Below the pieces are notes generated by a model. It saw only the letters and a program-made list of their open reading frames with translations. It did no database searches and was not told the origin of the DNA. Positions 43,572 through 53,437 of a DNA stretch of 64,000 nt are shown piece after piece (position 1 is the first letter of the stretch; the number at the start of each line of letters is the position of its first letter). The position numbers and the translations under genes were made by a program. Source of the stretch: CAIWHR01 sp963709525 (GTDB taxonomy: Bacteria > Pseudomonadota > Gammaproteobacteria > Burkholderiales > Casimicrobiaceae); the NCBI GenBank assembly GCA_963709525.1, contig CAVPXB010000015.1, forward strand, positions 1-64,000, read 5' to 3'.

Positions 43572-46181
43572 ATGGTCAAACGACAACGATTGTTGACACT
43601 GGCGACTGGTCTGGCTTGCTGCATTGCGGCAAGTGCGGCATCAGCCGCGGTCGACAAGGTCATCTGCGTTCCCTGGCAAGGGGACGTCAACAAGCAGCAC
43701 ACGATCATCAGCGGTCAGGCCGCGCAACTGAAGTGCGTGGTCAAGACCACGGACATCTCTAATGTCTACACAAAGTGGGTGTTCGGTGACGGTGTCGAGC
43801 TCGCCGGCCCCACGCTCAGCGGTGGGACCAAGTACAACGTCGAAACGACGCACGTCTACACGGCTGCCAACGGCACGCCGTTCACCGCCAAACTGCAGGT
43901 CTCCAACACCACCCCCTTCGCGATGTCGAAGGAAGATCCCGTACCTGCTGAAGATCGAGAACAACGACATCAGCGCGCAGATCAACATCGCAATCGATAC
44001 GGGGCTGTGGTTCCTGTACAAGCAGGGCAACGTCTTGGGCGGTTATGCCGGCCATCCGCACACCTATGACGGTTCGCCGTTCGTGGCTTGGCTGCAGACG
44101 AGCTACGTCTACACCCTGGCCACACCGACCGCGTCCGCAGTCCACGCGTTCGGGATCAATGGCCACAAGGTGAAGGGGAACCCTGACGAGGATCCGTACG
44201 TCGACGCGGTCCGCGGCGGGATGAATTATCTGGTCAACGGCTACAACTACTACGCGACCTATCCGGCACTCCAAGGTGTGGCGATTGCCCCCAATGCGTC
44301 CCATCCTCTCGACAATCCCGATGCCAACGGCAACGGCTACGGGATCCAAGTTTATGACTGGCAAGAAAACCACGTACCGTATCAGGCCGGCCAGATCATG
44401 GACGCAATCATCGCGTCCGGTTTCGCGCCGACCGATCTGACCGGACGCGACTTCGCACCGAGCACGCCCAAGAGCCATAACTGGACTTACCTGGAACTGC
44501 TCCAGGACATGGCGGACATGCACGCCTACGGGCAAAACGACGCCGGCAACTGCAACGGCGGCATCTGCGGCTCCTGGTGGTACAACTGGAACTACGGCTC
44601 GCCTGGCGACAATTCAGCGAGCCAATGGCCGGCCATCGGCATGCTGCCGGCGCAGGAAGCCCCGTGGAATGTCGTCGTCCCGCCATGGGTAAAGACCTAC
44701 AACGCCAACTGGCTCGCCTACAGCATGGGCTGCTCCGGCCCGTCGTCGGCCGTCACCGCCTGCACGTATGACTACTTCAGCTACAACGGCGTGGGTGGCT
44801 GTGCGGGCGACAACTGCCAACAGACCACGACGTCGGGCATGGTCCAGATGATCTTCGACGGACAGACCACGAGCGACCTCAAGTGGACACGGGCGCAAAA
44901 GCGGTTGGCGGACCAGTGGAGGAGCTTCACGCATGACGGGTCGACCTGGGGCGGGCCAAGGATCTACGGCTGGTATTCGTTCGCCAAGGCAATGCGGCTG
45001 GCCCTTCCGACGCAGGTAACGCAGCTCGTGAAGTCCACCAACGTGAGCTTTGACTGGTACTACGGCAATCCGTCGAACGCGACCTGCACCAACGAAACCA
45101 CGTGCGAGAAGGGCCTTGCAGCACGAATCCTCGAAATCCAGACCAAGTCCGGCGCCAACTGGGGCGCCTGGGAGGGCACGGGGCTCACCAACCTGCCGCT
45201 GACCACCGCGTGGATGATTGTCACGCTGCGGCCGACGCTGTTTGCGGCGGCGCCGATCGCCTGCTTCAGCGCCGCGCCCAATCCGTCGTTTGCGGACCTG
45301 CCGATCACCTTCGATCCGTCATGCTCCAGCCACTCCGAATCCGGCAAGGGCCTGGCGAACCTGAAGAAGTTCGATTGGGACTGGAACAATGACGGCGTCT
45401 ATGACGCGACGTCCGCGTCGCCCTCGCCGCAACTCCATTCGTTCGCGTGCGCGTCGCTGCCTTGCACCTACCCGGTCACGCTGCGGGTCTCCGATGACAA
45501 CAACCCGGCACTGACGGCGACGACGGTGGTGAACATCAATATCACCAACCCGCCGCACCCGCCTGTGGCCGATGCGGGAGGCCCGTACATCGTGTCGTCG
45601 TGTTCCGCGACGTCCTGACGCTGGACGGCTCGAAGTCGTTCGACCAGGACGCGGGCCAGTATGAAGCCGGCTGCACGACGTGCCAGGACGACAAGATCAC
45701 CGCGTGGGATTGGGACCTGAAGGCGCCGCTGACCTTCGACGCCATCAACAGGTCCGACGTGAAGCCGACCGTGTTGGCGGCGGACATCGCCACCTTCGTC
45801 ACCATCGGCAGCATCAACGACATCGCGCTGCGGGTCACCGACAACACCGCGCTCGCGTATCCGACCAGCAAGCAGCCGAATCTGACCAATGTCGACTTCA
45901 GTGCGGTCAGTGTTCTCAACGGCTGCATGTGCAACCTGGCGGCCCGGGCCAAGAGCGGCAAGATCCAGTTGACCTGGACGTCGACGGGCGCGCCGTCGTA
46001 CGACGTCTATCGCAGCACGATCGACGCCAACGCCGGATTCGCCAAGATCGCGACCGTCGCAACGAGCTACGCGACGTATCTGGACGGGACCGCGGTCAAC
46101 GGCACCAAGTACTTTTATCGGGTGATCGCCAGCACCGGTTGCGGCTCGTCGGCCGCGAGCGCGACGGCGACGGCCAGGTAG
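43572..46181 (+). CDS. Large secreted protein: alpha/alpha toroid, PKD and fibronectin-like domains; two frameshifts
   Basis: One long exported protein of about 870 residues in three pieces. Frame one (43572 to about 43930): signal peptide (LLTLATGLACCIAASAASA) and a beta domain (VYTKWVFGDGVELAGPT). Frame two (to about 45600): an all-helical region with QW-like aromatic repeats (INIAIDTGLWFLYKQ, GMNYLVNGYNYYA, GLAARILEIQTKSGANWGAW) resembling a terpenoid-cyclase/prenyltransferase toroid, then a PKD-like domain (KKFDWDWNNDGVYDA). Frame three (to 46181): a second PKD-like domain (LTLDGSKSFDQDAG) and a fibronectin III-like end. Single-base shifts near 43930 and 45600 would join them. Substrate is unknown; it is preceded by GGGAGG. 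Confidence 0.7.
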
Positions 46182-46209
46182 GCAATTCGCACAGACGTCG
46201 TCAAAACAG

Positions 46210-46231
46210 GGCAGCCTCTTCGGAGGCTGCC
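46210..46231 (+). terminator. UUCG hairpin
   Basis: GGCAGCCTC-TTCG-GAGGCTGCC: a 9-bp stem closed by the very stable C(UUCG)G tetraloop, 28 bases after the 43572-46181 frame and just before the AAGGAG of the next gene. There is no T-run after it, so it may mark an mRNA 3' end or protect the downstream message. Confidence 0.5.
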
Positions 46232-46249
46232 ACAAAGAAGGAGTTCAAC

Positions 46250-46989
46250 ATGAGAAAGCTTGGTATCACGCTAGCGGCGCTGTTGTTCAACATGGCTTGT
46301 ATTGTGGGGTGTCGGCGGCGGCGTTCACCCTGTTCGATTGGGCCACCAACAAGAATGGCACGGTCATGCGATTCGGCCAGGCGCCCCGACCATTCCGAGC
46401 AGCTCGATGTTTTCGAGATGATTTTCACCCGCTCGGAGCACATACGCCGCGCTTGCTTTCGTCGACATCGAGATCGATGAAGCAGTCAACACTTGTTTCA
46501 ACGAAAATGGCGCTGCCAACGGAACGCCCGCCGCAGGGCAACTTGGGAGATCGATGAGCCCACCGGTCATACTTCGGAGGCAACATTTACACCCACTTTC
46601 TCGCGGCATGCTTAGAGCAAACTTCAATGGTCGGTTCCTTCGACGACGCCCGAAGATGTCTCGATGGCTTAGGCTGGAATTTCACGCTGTCGGCGCCAGT
46701 CGAATGGGCCGTTATCGACTTCTTCGTCGACACGTTGATGCGCCGAGCTCGCGGGTTTCTATCTCACGCAGACTGATCCGGACTAGCAAGGCGCGCCGAC
46801 GCTCTACTTCTACAGCACCCTTGACATTCGCCACGATCGACGATCGCAGACACCGGCGGCCATACCCCCGAACCCGCCACGCTCGCCCTCCTCGGCCTCG
46901 CGCTGACCGGGATGCTGGTCGCCCGCAGGAAGTTCGCGAAAGGCTCGACGCCCCGCGCGCGGGGCTGCTCGAAACCAAACGCTGCGTGA
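46250..46989 (+). pseudogene. Degraded PEP-CTERM exported protein gene
   Basis: Pieces of one exported protein spread over three frames: a signal peptide (MRKLGITLAALLFNMA from 46250, with AAGGAG), then AAFTLFDWATNKNGTVMRFG in a second frame, EAVNTCFNENGAANGTP and NIYTHFLAACLEQTSM further on, and finally TPEPATLALLGLALTGMLVARR ending at 46989, a standard PEP-CTERM sorting signal recognised by an exosortase. At least four frame changes are needed. The protein was probably an exported surface component. No exosortase gene is in the window. Confidence 0.6.
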
Positions 46990-46995
46990 TACGCT

Positions 46996-47030
46996 GAGAG
47001 CGGGCCCAAAAAGCTCGCTCTCTTTGTCTC
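46996..47030 (+). terminator. Intrinsic terminator before the Ebo operon
   Basis: GAGAGCGGGC, a loop, GCTCGCTCTC and then TTTGTCTC: about a ten-pair stem (one wobble) followed by a T-rich tract, just after the PEP-CTERM stop. It should isolate the next operon from upstream transcription. Confidence 0.55.
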
Positions 47031-47051
47031 TGCCACCGTGAAAGGCCGTAC

Positions 47052-47807
47052 ATGCGTTTCCTGACCTTGCGGCAAGCGTTCACCGCCCTCGCGCTGTTGC
47101 CGCTGACCTTGTCGATCGCCGCGACGCTCGTCCACGCGCAGGACAAGCCGGCGCCGATCCCGTTCCCGCCCGCGGTCACGCCGGAACAGCTCGATCGCCA
47201 CACGCTGCGCATCGCCCCGCTGGAAAAGATCTCCCCGGGACAGTACCGGATGGGCGCGATCCAGCTCAACAAGACGGAGAAGTCCGTCACCTTCCCCGCC
47301 GTCGTCAACATGGACAAGGGGCTGCTCGAATACCTGCTGGTCAGGACCAGCGGCAAGACACACGAGAGCCTGCTGCGGACCGACGTCGAACCATACAACC
47401 TGCAGGTGGCCTGCATCCTCGTCGGCATGGAGGGCACCAACGCCCCGCTGGGCTTCCAGGGCGACCCTGCCAAGCCGAAGGGCGACGCGATCGAGATCCT
47501 CCTGCAGATCGCGGGCAAGGACGGCAAGCCGCAAGCCATCCGCCCCGAAACGTGGCTGACGCAACGCATCGGAGAGACTTCGCGCGACGTGCCGCCGCTG
47601 CAGTGGGTGTTCACCGGCTCGGTCGTATTTCAGGGGCGGCTCGCCGCGCAACTGGGCGGTTCCATCGTGGCGCTCTATCACGATCCCGCCGCGATGGTCG
47701 ATAACGCTTCACCGGGCGGAGAGAGCGACAAGATCTGGTTCGTCAAGGAAGGCGCGACACCCCCCGTCGGCACGCCGGTGACGGTAACGCTCAGGTTGAA
47801 GCCCTAG
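47052..47807 (+). CDS. YdjY-like exported protein, first gene of the Ebo unit
   Basis: A 251-residue exported protein with a signal peptide (FTALALLPLTLSIAATLVHA) and a single domain resembling the YdjY domain seen in planctomycetes and some proteobacteria: VTFPAVVNMDKGLLEYLLV, THESLLRTDVEPYNLQVA, and a C-terminal region FVKEGATPPVGTPVTVTL. The biochemical function of the domain is unknown. ATG 47052 has AAAGG upstream. The next gene begins 18 bases after its stop, so it is the first gene of the eight-gene run that ends with eboC. Confidence 0.65.
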   Translation: MRFLTLRQAFTALALLPLTLSIAATLVHAQDKPAPIPFPPAVTPEQLDRHTLRIAPLEKISPGQYRMGAIQLNKTEKSVTFPAVVNMDKGLLEYLLVRTSGKTHESLLRTDVEPYNLQVACILVGMEGTNAPLGFQGDPAKPKGDAIEILLQIAGKDGKPQAIRPETWLTQRIGETSRDVPPLQWVFTGSVVFQGRLAAQLGGSIVALYHDPAAMVDNASPGGESDKIWFVKEGATPPVGTPVTVTLRLKP

Positions 47808-47825
47808 ACGACATTGGAGAGGCGC

Positions 47826-48983
47826 ATGAAACGGATGCACTGGCTGGTATTGACGATGGGCCTTCTGGCGGCGCCGATGCAGGTCGTGGCGGCCGACAAC
47901 GTCGTCGCCGGGACCAAACCCAATCTCTCGCTGAAACTCGAAGTCGAAAGCGCCATCGGCAGGGGGCTGGACTGGCTGGCCGGCCAGCAGAAGGACGATG
48001 GCAGTTGGGGACCGGCCGAATATCCGGCGTTGTCCGGGCTGGTGCTGACCGCCTTCCAGGGCGAGCCTTCCGGTTACTACAAGCGCAAGTACGAGGCGAA
48101 CATCAGGAAGGGCTATGCCCAGCTGTTGAAGCACGTCAAGCCCGACGGCGGCATCTACGCCGAGAAGCTCGCCAACTACAACACCTCGACTGCGATGATG
48201 GCGCTGGTCGTGGCCAACAATCCCGCCTACGAGCCCATCATCAGGAAGGCGCGCCAATTCGAGATCGGCCTGCAGGACATTCGCGGCGACGATGTCGCCG
48301 TCAACGGCGGCGTCGGCTACGGCGGGACGTACAAGCACTCCGACCTGTCCAACACCACCTTCGCGCTGGAGGCCATTCACTACACGCGCTACCTCAAGAG
48401 CGACGTCGCCAACGACCCCGAGGCAAAGGATCTCAACTGGCAGGCGGCGATCCAGTTCCTCAGCCGCACGCAGAACCTGCCCGGCTCCAACGACCAGAAA
48501 TGGGCCAGCGACGATGCCGCCAACAAGGGCGGCTTCGTCTACTTCCCCGGCCACAGCATGGCCGGCGAGCAGAAACTCGACAACGGCAGGACGGCACTTC
48601 GTTCCTACGGCAGCATGAGCTACGCGGGGCTCCTCTCCATGCTCCACGCGCAAGTGGACAAGAACGACCCGCGCGTCAAGGCGGTGGTCGAGTGGCTGTC
48701 GCGCAACTACACGCTGGACGAGAACCCCGGCATGGGTCCCGAGGGGCTCTATTACTACTACCAGATGATGGCCAAGGCGCTCTCGGCAGCCGGCATCGAC
48801 ATCCTGACGCTGAAGGACGGGACCAAGGTCAACTGGCGGCAGGATCTCGCCAAGCGGCTGCTGAATTTGCAGAAGGCCGACGGATCGTGGTCGAACGACA
48901 ATGGCCGCTGGATGGAGAAGGACCCGGTACTGGTCACCGCCTACGGCGCGATCACCATGGAGATCCTGTACCGGGGCTTGTGA
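47826..48983 (+). CDS. Secreted prenyltransferase/squalene-oxidase-repeat protein
   Basis: A 385-residue exported protein: signal peptide (WLVLTMGLLAAPMQVVAA) followed by an alpha/alpha-toroid domain with QW-type repeats, e.g. GLDWLAGQQKDDGSWG near residue 50, AIQFLSRTQNLPG near 215, and LLNLQKADGSWSNDNGRW near 345. This fold includes squalene-hopene cyclases and protein prenyltransferases, but I see no DxDD cyclase motif or prenyltransferase zinc site, so the catalytic role is open. ATG 47826 has GGAGAGG; a TTG 12 bases earlier is less likely. It ends 24 bases before eboD with a GGAGGAGG ribosome-binding site. Confidence 0.75.
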   Translation: MKRMHWLVLTMGLLAAPMQVVAADNVVAGTKPNLSLKLEVESAIGRGLDWLAGQQKDDGSWGPAEYPALSGLVLTAFQGEPSGYYKRKYEANIRKGYAQLLKHVKPDGGIYAEKLANYNTSTAMMALVVANNPAYEPIIRKARQFEIGLQDIRGDDVAVNGGVGYGGTYKHSDLSNTTFALEAIHYTRYLKSDVANDPEAKDLNWQAAIQFLSRTQNLPGSNDQKWASDDAANKGGFVYFPGHSMAGEQKLDNGRTALRSYGSMSYAGLLSMLHAQVDKNDPRVKAVVEWLSRNYTLDENPGMGPEGLYYYYQMMAKALSAAGIDILTLKDGTKVNWRQDLAKRLLNLQKADGSWSNDNGRWMEKDPVLVTAYGAITMEILYRGL

Positions 48984-49007
48984 CCCGCATTCCGGAGGAG
49001 GTGGCAT

Positions 49008-50168
49008 ATGCGTGTAATCCAGCAGCGATTCACGGTCAGCTATGACTATCCGGTCGTCTTCACGCGCGACGCGTTCGACGCCGACAACCCGGTGCTGGTC
49101 GACGTGCTGCGCCAGAGCGGGCGCCCGCACAACCGGGCGCTGGTGGTCATCGACAGCGAGGTGGCGCGGCTGACCCCGGGCCTGTTCGAGCGCATCGGCC
49201 AATACGGGAAGACGCACGACGCGGTGATGGAATTCGTCGCGCCGCCGTTCATGGTTCGCGGCGGCGAGATCTGCAAGCATCAGCCGCTGGAGGTGGAGCG
49301 GATTCACGCCCTCGTCGAGCGACACCGGATCTGCCGCCACTCGTTCATCATCGCCATCGGTGGCGGCGCGGTGGTGGATGCCGCCGGCTACGCGACCGCC
49401 ACGGCGCACCGCGGCGTTCGTCTGATCCGCATGCCGACCACGGTGCTGGCGCAAAACGACGCCGGCATCGGCGTCAAGAACAGCATCAACGCTTTCGGCC
49501 GCAAGAACTTCCTCGGGACCTTCGCGCCGCCGTACGCGGTGATCAACGACTCGGCCTTCCTCGAGACCCTGCCGGAACGCGACAGGCGCGCGGGGATCGC
49601 CGAAGCGATCAAGGTTGCCTTGATCCGCGATCGCGATTTCTTCGATTACCTCTACGGCAAGCGGGTCGAGCTTTCGCGCTTCACGCCGGCGGTGGTGCAA
49701 CAGATGATCTTCCGCTGCGCCGAACTGCATCTGGAACACATCGGTCACGGTGGCGACCCGTTCGAAAGCGGCTCGTCCAGGCCTCTGGATTTCGGCCACT
49801 GGGCCGCGCACAAGCTGGAAGAACTCTCCGGCAGCGCGATCAAGCACGGCGAGGCCGTCGCGATGGGGATCGCCCTGGATTCGCTCTATTCGCATCACCT
49901 GGGGACGCTGGGCGACCTGGATCTGCATCGGATCCTGTCGCTTCTGGAGTCGCTGGGTTTCGCGCTTCATCATCCGGCGCAGTTGCTGCTGGACGTGGAA
50001 AAAGCTCTGGGCGAATTTCGCGAGCATATGGGCGGCGAGCTTTCGATTCCGCTGCTCACGGGAATCGGTCGGAAGATCGAAGCGCACGAAATCGACATTC
50101 CGCTGATGCAGCGCTGCATTGCGGAGTTGGCCGAGCGCAGCGCGAGCAAGGAAATCGCGGCCGCCTGA
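49008..50168 (+). CDS. eboD: EboD-like sugar-phosphate cyclase (3-dehydroquinate synthase family)
   Basis: A 386-residue NAD-dependent cyclase of the 3-dehydroquinate synthase superfamily. Motifs: FIIAIGGGAVVDAAGYATAT, RMPTTVLAQNDAGIGVKN, AIKVALIRDRDFF and the metal-site histidines in FGHWAAHKLE and KHGEAVAMGIALD. In place of aroB context it is followed by the five other Ebo genes, so it is EboD, whose substrate is not established; the family suggests a sugar phosphate turned into a cyclitol. ATG 49008 has GGAGGAGG upstream. Its stop overlaps eboF by one base. Confidence 0.88.
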   Translation: MRVIQQRFTVSYDYPVVFTRDAFDADNPVLVDVLRQSGRPHNRALVVIDSEVARLTPGLFERIGQYGKTHDAVMEFVAPPFMVRGGEICKHQPLEVERIHALVERHRICRHSFIIAIGGGAVVDAAGYATATAHRGVRLIRMPTTVLAQNDAGIGVKNSINAFGRKNFLGTFAPPYAVINDSAFLETLPERDRRAGIAEAIKVALIRDRDFFDYLYGKRVELSRFTPAVVQQMIFRCAELHLEHIGHGGDPFESGSSRPLDFGHWAAHKLEELSGSAIKHGEAVAMGIALDSLYSHHLGTLGDLDLHRILSLLESLGFALHHPAQLLLDVEKALGEFREHMGGELSIPLLTGIGRKIEAHEIDIPLMQRCIAELAERSASKEIAAA

Positions 50169-51580
50169 TGGCGCTGAATCGAACGCTGGTCCTGAACGTC
50201 GTCGGGATGACGCCAGCGCTGCTCGCGCATGCACCAAACCTGCGACATCTGGCCGAGCAGGGCGCCATGCGTCCGTTGCGGACGGTGACCCCTGCCGTCA
50301 CGACCACGGTGCAGTCGACGCTGCTCACGGGCACGCTCCCGCGCGAGCACGGCATCGTTGCCAACGGCTGGTATTTTCGCGAGCTGGCGGAGATCCTCTT
50401 CTGGCGCCAGTCGAACGCGCTGGTGCATGGCGAGAAGGTCTGGGAGGCCGGGCGCAAACTCGATGCGGCCTTCACCTGCGCCAAGCTCTTCTGGTGGTAC
50501 AACATGTACGCGTCGGCGGACATCGCGGTGACGCCGCGTCCGATGTATCCGGCCGACGGCCGCAAGCTGCCCGACATCCACACCCATCCGGCGGAGCTGC
50601 GCGACGAACTGCAGGCGGAGCTGGGGCAGTTCCCGCTGTTTCGCTTCTGGGGACCCGCGGCCGACATCGTGTCCTCGCGCTGGATCGCCGACGCCGCGCT
50701 GCGGGTGTTCACGCAGCAGAAGCCGACGCTGACGCTGGTCTACCTGCCGCACCTCGACTACAACCTGCAGCGCCTGGGTCCGCACCACCCGGCCATCGCC
50801 GCCGACGTGGCGAAAGTGGACGAATTGTGCGGCGAACTCATCGACGCGGCGCGACACATTGGTGCGCAGGTCGTGGCGCTTTCGGACTACGGGATCACCG
50901 CAGTGTCGAACCCGGTGCACATCAACCGCGCGCTGCGCCGCGCCGGCTGGCTGCGGGTGCGCAGCGAACTCGGCCGCGAACTCCTCGATGCCGGCGCCAG
51001 CGACGCCTTTGCGGTCGCGGATCACCAGATCGCGCATGTGTACGTGGCGCGCCACGAGCTGATCGACCAGGTCGCGGACGTCGTCGCCGCGCTGCCCGGG
51101 GTCGAGCGCGTGCTGGATGCCGCGGGCAAGCGCGAGGTCGGGCTCGACCACGCGCGATCCGGAGAACTGGTCGCGATCGCGCGCGCCGACAGCTGGTTCA
51201 CGTATTACCATTTTCTCGACGACGCGCTGGCGCCCGACTTTGCCCGCACCGTCGACATTCACCGCAAACCCGGCTACGACCCGGTAGAATTGTTCATCGA
51301 CCCGGCGCTCACGCTGCCCAAGCTGCGCATCGCGACCCGGTTGGCCCGGAAGTTGCTCGGCATGCGCTATCTCATGGACGTCATTGCGCTGGACGCCACG
51401 TTGGTCAAGGGCTCGCACGGTCGTCCCACCGATCTTGCCGCGGATGGGCCGCTGTTCATCACCTCGGCCCCCGAATTGCTCGGCGACGGTGCCGTGGCGG
51501 CAACGGAGGTCAAGGGACTGCTGCTGGCTCACGTATTCGGAACGCGCGCCTTCGGCGCACCTGGCGAGAGGCTCCATTGA
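50168..51580 (+). CDS. eboF: EboF-like alkaline phosphatase-superfamily enzyme
   Basis: A 470-residue enzyme of the alkaline phosphatase/nucleotide pyrophosphatase superfamily (type I phosphodiesterase). The nucleophile region is TPAVTTTVQSTLLTG followed by REHGIVANGWYF near residues 40-70, and metal-binding residues occur in YLPHLDYNLQ and VVALSDYGI. No signal peptide, so it should be cytosolic. It may act on a phosphorylated or nucleotide-linked Ebo intermediate; that is inference. It starts at ATG 50168 overlapping eboD and ends overlapping eboA (TGATG). Confidence 0.87.
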   Translation: MALNRTLVLNVVGMTPALLAHAPNLRHLAEQGAMRPLRTVTPAVTTTVQSTLLTGTLPREHGIVANGWYFRELAEILFWRQSNALVHGEKVWEAGRKLDAAFTCAKLFWWYNMYASADIAVTPRPMYPADGRKLPDIHTHPAELRDELQAELGQFPLFRFWGPAADIVSSRWIADAALRVFTQQKPTLTLVYLPHLDYNLQRLGPHHPAIAADVAKVDELCGELIDAARHIGAQVVALSDYGITAVSNPVHINRALRRAGWLRVRSELGRELLDAGASDAFAVADHQIAHVYVARHELIDQVADVVAALPGVERVLDAAGKREVGLDHARSGELVAIARADSWFTYYHFLDDALAPDFARTVDIHRKPGYDPVELFIDPALTLPKLRIATRLARKLLGMRYLMDVIALDATLVKGSHGRPTDLAADGPLFITSAPELLGDGAVAATEVKGLLLAHVFGTRAFGAPGERLH

Positions 51581-52446
51581 TGACACCCGACGCGTTGCTG
51601 CGACAGTGGCTCGAATCTCGGCTGCAAGGACAGGCACTCCAATGGCTCGACCAGGCGATCGAGCGCACCCGTCGCAGCAACCGCGACGCCGACCTGTACC
51701 TCGCCTACAGCCTCGTGCCGCGCCAGACCGGCAAGGCCGCCCTGGCGTTGTCCGGCGACGAGTTGCAGGCGGCGACCCGCGCCAGGCCCGGTTGGCAGCC
51801 TGCGGGCTGGCGGGTCGACGAGGCGGCGCGGCTGCTCCTGCTGCTGGTCACCGGCGCCGACGACGAGGTGCTTGCGCGTCGAATCGAGCAGCTTTGCACG
51901 ACCGCCGACATGAATGAACTGGCCACGCTGTATCGCGGCCTGCCGCTGTACCCGCAACCGGAACGCTACCGGCTGCGCGCAGCCGAAGGGATTCGGACCA
52001 ACATGCGGGCGGTGTTCGAAGCCGTCGTCCATCGCAACCCGTACCCGATGGAGCAACTGCCCCAGGCCGCGTGGAACCAGATGGTGCTCAAGGCGCTGTT
52101 CGTCGGCAGCACGCTCGATCCCATCGTCGGCCTGGACCAGCACGCCAATGCGGATCTCGCGCGCATGCTCTGCGACTACGCGCACGAGCGTTGGTCGGCC
52201 GGCCGGCCGGTGAGTCCGGAGCTTTGGCGGTGCGTAGGCCCGTTTGCCACCGGCACGATGCTCGCCGACCTCGGCCGGGTGCTGGACCAGGGCACCGACG
52301 TCGAGCAGGCAGCGGCGATGCTGGCGCTCTCCCGCTCGCCCGATCCACAAGCCGCCCTGTTGATGAAGACCCGGCCTTCGCTGTCGAGTACGGTCGCGCG
52401 GGGCGAGTTGAGTTGGCAAACGCTGGCGGTTGGCACACAGTCATGA
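51580..52446 (+). CDS. eboA: EboA-like protein
   Basis: A 288-residue, largely helical protein with the conserved EboA-type segments: SLQ-like LQGQALQWLDQAI near residue 15, YLAYSLVPRQTGK, RAAEGIRTNMRAVFEAVVHRNPYP (around 143-167), WNQMVLKALFVG and an Ala/His-rich end DYAHERWSAGRPVSPELWRCVGP. No enzyme fold is obvious. EboA is the hallmark gene of the cluster and its role is unknown. ATG 51580 overlaps the eboF stop, indicating translational coupling. Confidence 0.82.
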   Translation: MTPDALLRQWLESRLQGQALQWLDQAIERTRRSNRDADLYLAYSLVPRQTGKAALALSGDELQAATRARPGWQPAGWRVDEAARLLLLLVTGADDEVLARRIEQLCTTADMNELATLYRGLPLYPQPERYRLRAAEGIRTNMRAVFEAVVHRNPYPMEQLPQAAWNQMVLKALFVGSTLDPIVGLDQHANADLARMLCDYAHERWSAGRPVSPELWRCVGPFATGTMLADLGRVLDQGTDVEQAAAMLALSRSPDPQAALLMKTRPSLSSTVARGELSWQTLAVGTQS

Positions 52447-52464
52447 CTTTGAATGGAGACGCAC

Positions 52465-53391
52465 ATGCGATTCATCGACCCCCACATCCACATGGCTGCG
52501 CGAACCACCGATGACTACCAGCGCATGGCAGCGTCGGGCATCGTCGCCATCATCGAACCTGCCTTCTGGTTCGGCCAGCCGCGCACGCAAGTCGGGAGCT
52601 ACATCGACTACCTGTCCGCGCTGATCGGATGGGAGCGCTTCCGCGCATCGCAGTTCGGCATTCGCCACTACTGCGCGATCGGCCTGAACAGCAAGGAGGC
52701 CAACAACGAGGCGCTGGCCGAGCAGGTAATGGACATCCTGCCGCTGTATCTCGCCAAGGAAGGCGTCGTGGCCGTGGGCGAGATCGGGTACGACGACCAG
52801 ACGCCGGCGGAAGACCGCTACTACCGTGCCCAATGCGAGCTGGCGCGGCAGCTCGACATGCTGGTCATGGTGCACACGCCGCACCGGGACAAGAAGGCCG
52901 GCACGACCCGCAGCATGGACGTGGCGCTGGAGATGGGAATGCAGGCGCACCGGGTCATCATCGACCACAACAACGAAGAGACCGTGCGCGAAGTGCTCGA
53001 CCGCGGATTCTGGGCCGGCTTCACGCTGTATCCGAACACCAAGATGGGCTCCGAGCGAATGGTCGAGATCGCGCGACAGTACGGGCCGGAGCGCATCCTG
53101 ATCGATTCCAGCGCCGATTGGGGGGTATCGGATCCGCTGGCGGTGCCGCGCACGGCGCAGATGATGCTGGACCGGGGCATTCCACCGGCGCATGTCGAAG
53201 CCATCTGCTACGGCAACGCGCTTGCGGCGTACGGCCAGAGCGGGCAGATGAACGAACAGGATTGGACCGACCCGGCGTCGATCGACCAACGGGTGTTGTT
53301 TGGCGGCAACACGGTGCTGCGGGGCCAGGAACCCGTCGTTCCTCCTGCCGCCGGTACAGGGCCCAAGGTGTCCGAACTGGCGATCAAGTGA
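52465..53391 (+). CDS. eboB: EboB-like TatD-family metal hydrolase
   Basis: A 308-residue TIM-barrel metal-dependent hydrolase related to TatD. The metal ligands are visible: DPHIHMA at residue 5, the EIGYDD segment near residue 107, HTPHRDKK near 137, and the C-terminal DSSADWG. TatD relatives are DNases or other hydrolases; the Ebo member's substrate is unknown. ATG 52465 is preferred over ATG 52453 because a GGAG lies seven bases before it. It is 18 bases after eboA. Confidence 0.86.
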   Translation: MRFIDPHIHMAARTTDDYQRMAASGIVAIIEPAFWFGQPRTQVGSYIDYLSALIGWERFRASQFGIRHYCAIGLNSKEANNEALAEQVMDILPLYLAKEGVVAVGEIGYDDQTPAEDRYYRAQCELARQLDMLVMVHTPHRDKKAGTTRSMDVALEMGMQAHRVIIDHNNEETVREVLDRGFWAGFTLYPNTKMGSERMVEIARQYGPERILIDSSADWGVSDPLAVPRTAQMMLDRGIPPAHVEAICYGNALAAYGQSGQMNEQDWTDPASIDQRVLFGGNTVLRGQEPVVPPAAGTGPKVSELAIK

Positions 53392-53437
53392 TGGCCGTCG
53401 GGGCCGCGCCCTGGCCGCTCCGGTGGGAGCGCGGGAA

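Noticed and set aside
47709..50237. Minus-strand open frame of about 840 codons opposite the Ebo genes
   Set aside because: It is antisense to the toroid and eboD genes in a GC-rich shadow frame with no family similarity and no plausible start.
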